Assembly (NCBI GenBank): GCA_006226755.1
Contig: SBGE01000042.1
Location: forward strand, 1 to 32,461
Reading direction: 5' to 3'
Length of the DNA stretch: 32,461 bases
Source: Deltaproteobacteria bacterium
GTDB lineage: Bacteria; Bdellovibrionota; Bacteriovoracia; Bacteriovoracales; Bacteriovoracaceae
The notes beneath the pieces are model-generated. The model saw nothing but the letters and a program-made list of their open reading frames with translations, was not told where the DNA came from and did no database searches. Within the stretch, counting starts at the first letter, position 1. Every line of letters starts with the position of its first letter. The translations under genes and the position numbers were made by a program. Below are positions 29,850 to 32,461 of the stretch, in pieces.

Positions 29850-32461
29850 ATGAATAGGTTAAAGTGGACATACATTCTATTTGCGATATTGATTCTTGTA
29901 GGTCAAGGATGTGTGGGAACTATTGAGGATAAAAACCCTAAAGATACAAAAACTGCTGTTGCTGGCGGTGAGCCTCCTACATTTGCAGGAATTACAGAAG
30001 CAAGACCAATTTCTCACGACAGAGTAGAAGTTTACTTTTTCCCTTCTCCAGGAAATCCTAAAGACTTAACTTATAAGATTGTTGTCAACAGCAACCCTAA
30101 CCCTATCAAAGTAAAAGGTGATGCTCTTAACATTGCTCAAGGTGGGGCCTATGTCTATACAGTTTCAGGTCTTACAGTAAATACTGAATACACATTTGCT
30201 GTAGGTGTTATCGATGGGATCAGTGGAAAAGAAACTGAAAACGACAAAAGCCTAAGAGCAACAACGTTTTCAAACTATACAGCGACTTTTGCTGGTATCT
30301 CCTCTGTTACACCAAAGGCCGGTCTCGCTGGTCAGACCACTGTTAATGTTAACTGGGTTCCAGCTACCATTCTTGGAAGCCAGTTTTTTGCCAATGATAG
30401 AGATCCTGTTGGATATGAAATCAGGTTCATGAGAAAACAAGATGGTCCTCCTCAAAGTATCTATGATGCCAACAACCCACTTGTTGAAGTAAGACAGTTC
30501 CCTACAAGTTTTGGAACAAACCCAAAACCCGACTTTGCAGCAACTCAAGAAATTGGAGGCTTGTTACCAGGGACTGAATATTATTTCTTGGTTAGAGCAA
30601 TTCATAAAAGATATGTCGAACTTGTTATCAAATCTGACCCTCCACTTGCAGGTTATAAAAGAGAAGAAAACGGAAAGATCGCTTCTGTCGTAACTCTTGA
30701 AGCTGGTGGAGTATTTGACTGGCCATATCCAAATTTTCAAGCTGACCCAGCACCTGGTGAAGCAGGACTTGGGACAGTTAACTTTAGCTGGGAACCTGCT
30801 GTCGGTCCTTATACTAATTATAGAATTTATCTTCTAAAACTAACTAACGATAAAGCACTCGTTCAGACTGCCGCATCTTTAGATATGACTTCATTAGATG
30901 GACCAGAAACATCTCCTGGCTCTGGAATTTATACTCAAATTGATAATAGCACGCACGGAAAAGGTATCCTTTGGACTCTAGAAAGTGCCTTTGATGATAT
31001 CTTTAATGGAACAAATAATTGTACCTATGCAGATCCAGGAGCTGGACATGCACTAGATCCAACTAATGCATTCACTCAAGAATACGCGACAAACTGGCCA
31101 TGTAACCCAGCTGAATGTGTGGACATAAGCCCTTCAGATGGAAGATCTGATAAATTACCGTGTTTAATGAAATATGGTTCAAAATTCTATGCTAACCCTT
31201 CTGCTGAAGATAGATTCATTAGTTGGGCAGGATTACAAAAATTCTCTAACTATCGTGCCCTGGCCTTTGTATGTGAAGATACTGCTTGTAATAACAGATT
31301 ACAGGCCCAAGAAAAAGTTTTCAGAGTAGAACCAAATGTTGCTCCATTTTCTGGCGTACTCTTCATCTCGGATCCGCAAAGTGCAACTGAAAAAGATATT
31401 ATTACAGTTAACTTTGATGCTCCGGTTATCTCGAGTGGTTATTTAACAGATCTTGAACTCTATTGTTTTGATGGTCCAAATGATACGTCACCTGTACTTA
31501 TTCCAGAAGATGGGACAACTCTTGATCCAACCATTCCAACTCCGGCTGGTCACACAACAAAAAATAATTGTGACTGGTTAAGAAGAATGGATCCCGACCC
31601 AGGCTCACAAAATGGTTTTAGTACATTTACAAAAATTCGTGTTCAACACACAGGAAGAAAAGCTCCCGACTCGCCTGTCGGTGAAAAGTTTTTTGTAGGC
31701 AGTGATAGACTTTCTGATAGAAGCTATTGCTTTGGTGCTGTCCCTACTATTGTCGATGCAGACTCCGGGTTTGTTTATAGAGATATCTCACGTGCCATTG
31801 TGAGATGTAAGCAACTGGAAATAAAAACCCCTAGCTTAGTTGAATTTACTGGTGCAAATAGCGGCTGTTACGCAGGAGCGGATAACCTAGATGTAAAATG
31901 GACCACTCCTACTGGTGGTATTTACACTAACTTTATCCTCTTTTACCGTAACAATGATGGTTCAGCATTTCAATTCAGCGAGGCCATCGATTGGTTTAAA
32001 AGAAGTGAAGTTGACGGTGAAGTTGATAATTTAACCAACAACCCAAAACAATATAAGTATGTAGATGGTCTGGCCAAGACTGATACAAATTATATGATCA
32101 ATGGTCTTATTCCGGGTGAAACATATCAATATGGAGTACTCGCCTATATCGATGATGCTGATAAGAGTAAATATATCTACTCTAAGCCAAATCAAGGCAT
32201 AAGAAACTGTGGGATTCCCCTTCCTGTTGGGTATTTCCAAGAGTGGATTGATATATTCTCTATCGGTCCAAAAACAGATTCAAGAATTGAAGAGAACAAA
32301 GATACGGGAGCAAGACTACAGATTCTTGAGACATTGAACAAATATGGACAACCAATTGAAGTACAAACCGGTTCAGATGGACTTCCACAGAATGGTCAAT
32401 ATGCAACAACTATTGCAACTGCCAATGTCGAACCAACAACAAATGCTGCAGGATTTGTTGA
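29850..32461 (+). CDS. Second FN3-like lipoprotein, paralogue of the preceding gene (3' end outside window)
   Basis: The frame is open from ATG 29850 to the end of the window (870 complete codons) with no stop. The signal peptide reads MNRLKWTYILFAILILVGQGC, with Cys21 lipidated although Gly at -3 is atypical. The mature start CVGTIEDKNPKDTK nearly repeats that of the previous gene, and further stretches match in order (NDRDPVGYEIRFMRK versus EPRDPINYEIVLLRK; PTGGIYTNFILFYRN versus PTGGLYDKFVVWIRN). It adds Cys-containing inserts absent from the first copy (NCTYADPGAGH, CNPAECVD). AAGGG lies 8-9 nt before the ATG. Same likely surface role; final length unknown. Confidence 0.82.
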   Translation, partial: MNRLKWTYILFAILILVGQGCVGTIEDKNPKDTKTAVAGGEPPTFAGITEARPISHDRVEVYFFPSPGNPKDLTYKIVVNSNPNPIKVKGDALNIAQGGAYVYTVSGLTVNTEYTFAVGVIDGISGKETENDKSLRATTFSNYTATFAGISSVTPKAGLAGQTTVNVNWVPATILGSQFFANDRDPVGYEIRFMRKQDGPPQSIYDANNPLVEVRQFPTSFGTNPKPDFAATQEIGGLLPGTEYYFLVRAIHKRYVELVIKSDPPLAGYKREENGKIASVVTLEAGGVFDWPYPNFQADPAPGEAGLGTVNFSWEPAVGPYTNYRIYLLKLTNDKALVQTAASLDMTSLDGPETSPGSGIYTQIDNSTHGKGILWTLESAFDDIFNGTNNCTYADPGAGHALDPTNAFTQEYATNWPCNPAECVDISPSDGRSDKLPCLMKYGSKFYANPSAEDRFISWAGLQKFSNYRALAFVCEDTACNNRLQAQEKVFRVEPNVAPFSGVLFISDPQSATEKDIITVNFDAPVISSGYLTDLELYCFDGPNDTSPVLIPEDGTTLDPTIPTPAGHTTKNNCDWLRRMDPDPGSQNGFSTFTKIRVQHTGRKAPDSPVGEKFFVGSDRLSDRSYCFGAVPTIVDADSGFVYRDISRAIVRCKQLEIKTPSLVEFTGANSGCYAGADNLDVKWTTPTGGIYTNFILFYRNNDGSAFQFSEAIDWFKRSEVDGEVDNLTNNPKQYKYVDGLAKTDTNYMINGLIPGETYQYGVLAYIDDADKSKYIYSKPNQGIRNCGIPLPVGYFQEWIDIFSIGPKTDSRIEENKDTGARLQILETLNKYGQPIEVQTGSDGLPQNGQYATTIATANVEPTTNAAGFV

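Noticed and set aside
1-32461. CRISPR array, tRNA/rRNA genes, insertion sequences, prophage or toxin-antitoxin pair
   Set aside because: I looked for spaced direct repeats, cloverleaf-like segments, transposase or integrase motifs and small paired frames, and found none.

Overview
The window is AT-rich, gene-dense DNA from a Gram-negative bacterium. It carries several lipoproteins, an outer-membrane barrel, a PilZ protein, Hanks-type kinase signalling, a gingipain-like protease, a two-subunit 2-oxoacid:ferredoxin oxidoreductase and a large number of lineage-type hypothetical proteins. This mix, together with frequent TTG starts and Ala GCC codons set in GGCC contexts, suggests a predatory-type Bdellovibrionota chromosome, probably the Bacteriovorax/Halobacteriovorax/Peredibacter side. 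The taxonomic call is inference from gene content, not a search result. I see no rRNA, tRNA, insertion sequence, prophage or CRISPR array; it looks like core chromosome with lineage-specific genes.

Layout. 1-522: the tail of an upstream gene and two small lipoproteins, the second with a TonB/AgmX-like C-terminal domain. 524-2352 (minus): an outer-membrane barrel protein followed by a Cys-cluster zinc-finger protein. 2604-4376 (plus): a tightly overlapping three-gene unit (helical protein, small exported protein, long coiled coil ending in an Hsp20/alpha-crystallin domain). 4373-8228: MgtC-like membrane protein, App1-type HAD phosphatase, small membrane protein and a C45-type Ntn acyltransferase with an extra helical tail. 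8230-12622: two divergent operons, one with an Asp-nucleophile alpha/beta hydrolase, an SDR and a Ser/Thr kinase, the other with a ferritin-like PF10118 protein and an M24-fold protein; they share an intergenic inverted repeat. 12619-14809: PilZ protein, TetR repressor and a repressor-controlled fatty-acid-hydroxylase/sterol-desaturase. 14751-19157: M48 protease plus two YbjQ-family proteins, divergent from an ECF sigma factor and a fused anti-sigma/von Willebrand protein. 19357-22199: korA-korB between two clear terminators. 22255-23895: C25 (gingipain-like) protease. 24179-27577: phosphonate/phosphate-type ABC importer (phnD, C, E) and a small membrane protein. 27778-32461: two paralogous lipoproteins with fibronectin-III-like repeats; the second runs off the window.

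Likely joint functions. The middle of the window (acyltransferase, epoxide-hydrolase-like enzyme, SDR, PF10118 protein, TetR plus membrane hydroxylase) looks like lipid or hydrophobic-compound metabolism under transcriptional and possibly kinase control. The sigma/VWA and M48/YbjQ block looks like an envelope-stress circuit. The exported protease and large lipoproteins face the outside of the cell.

The most unusual points are the coiled-coil/Hsp20 fusion operon, a strong codon-pair effect (Ala GCC is used mainly after codons ending in G), a well-defined TetR operator inside a promoter, and the repeated 4-nt overlap of stop codons between convergent genes. Starts were moved from the longest open frame where a Shine-Dalgarno sequence decided it.
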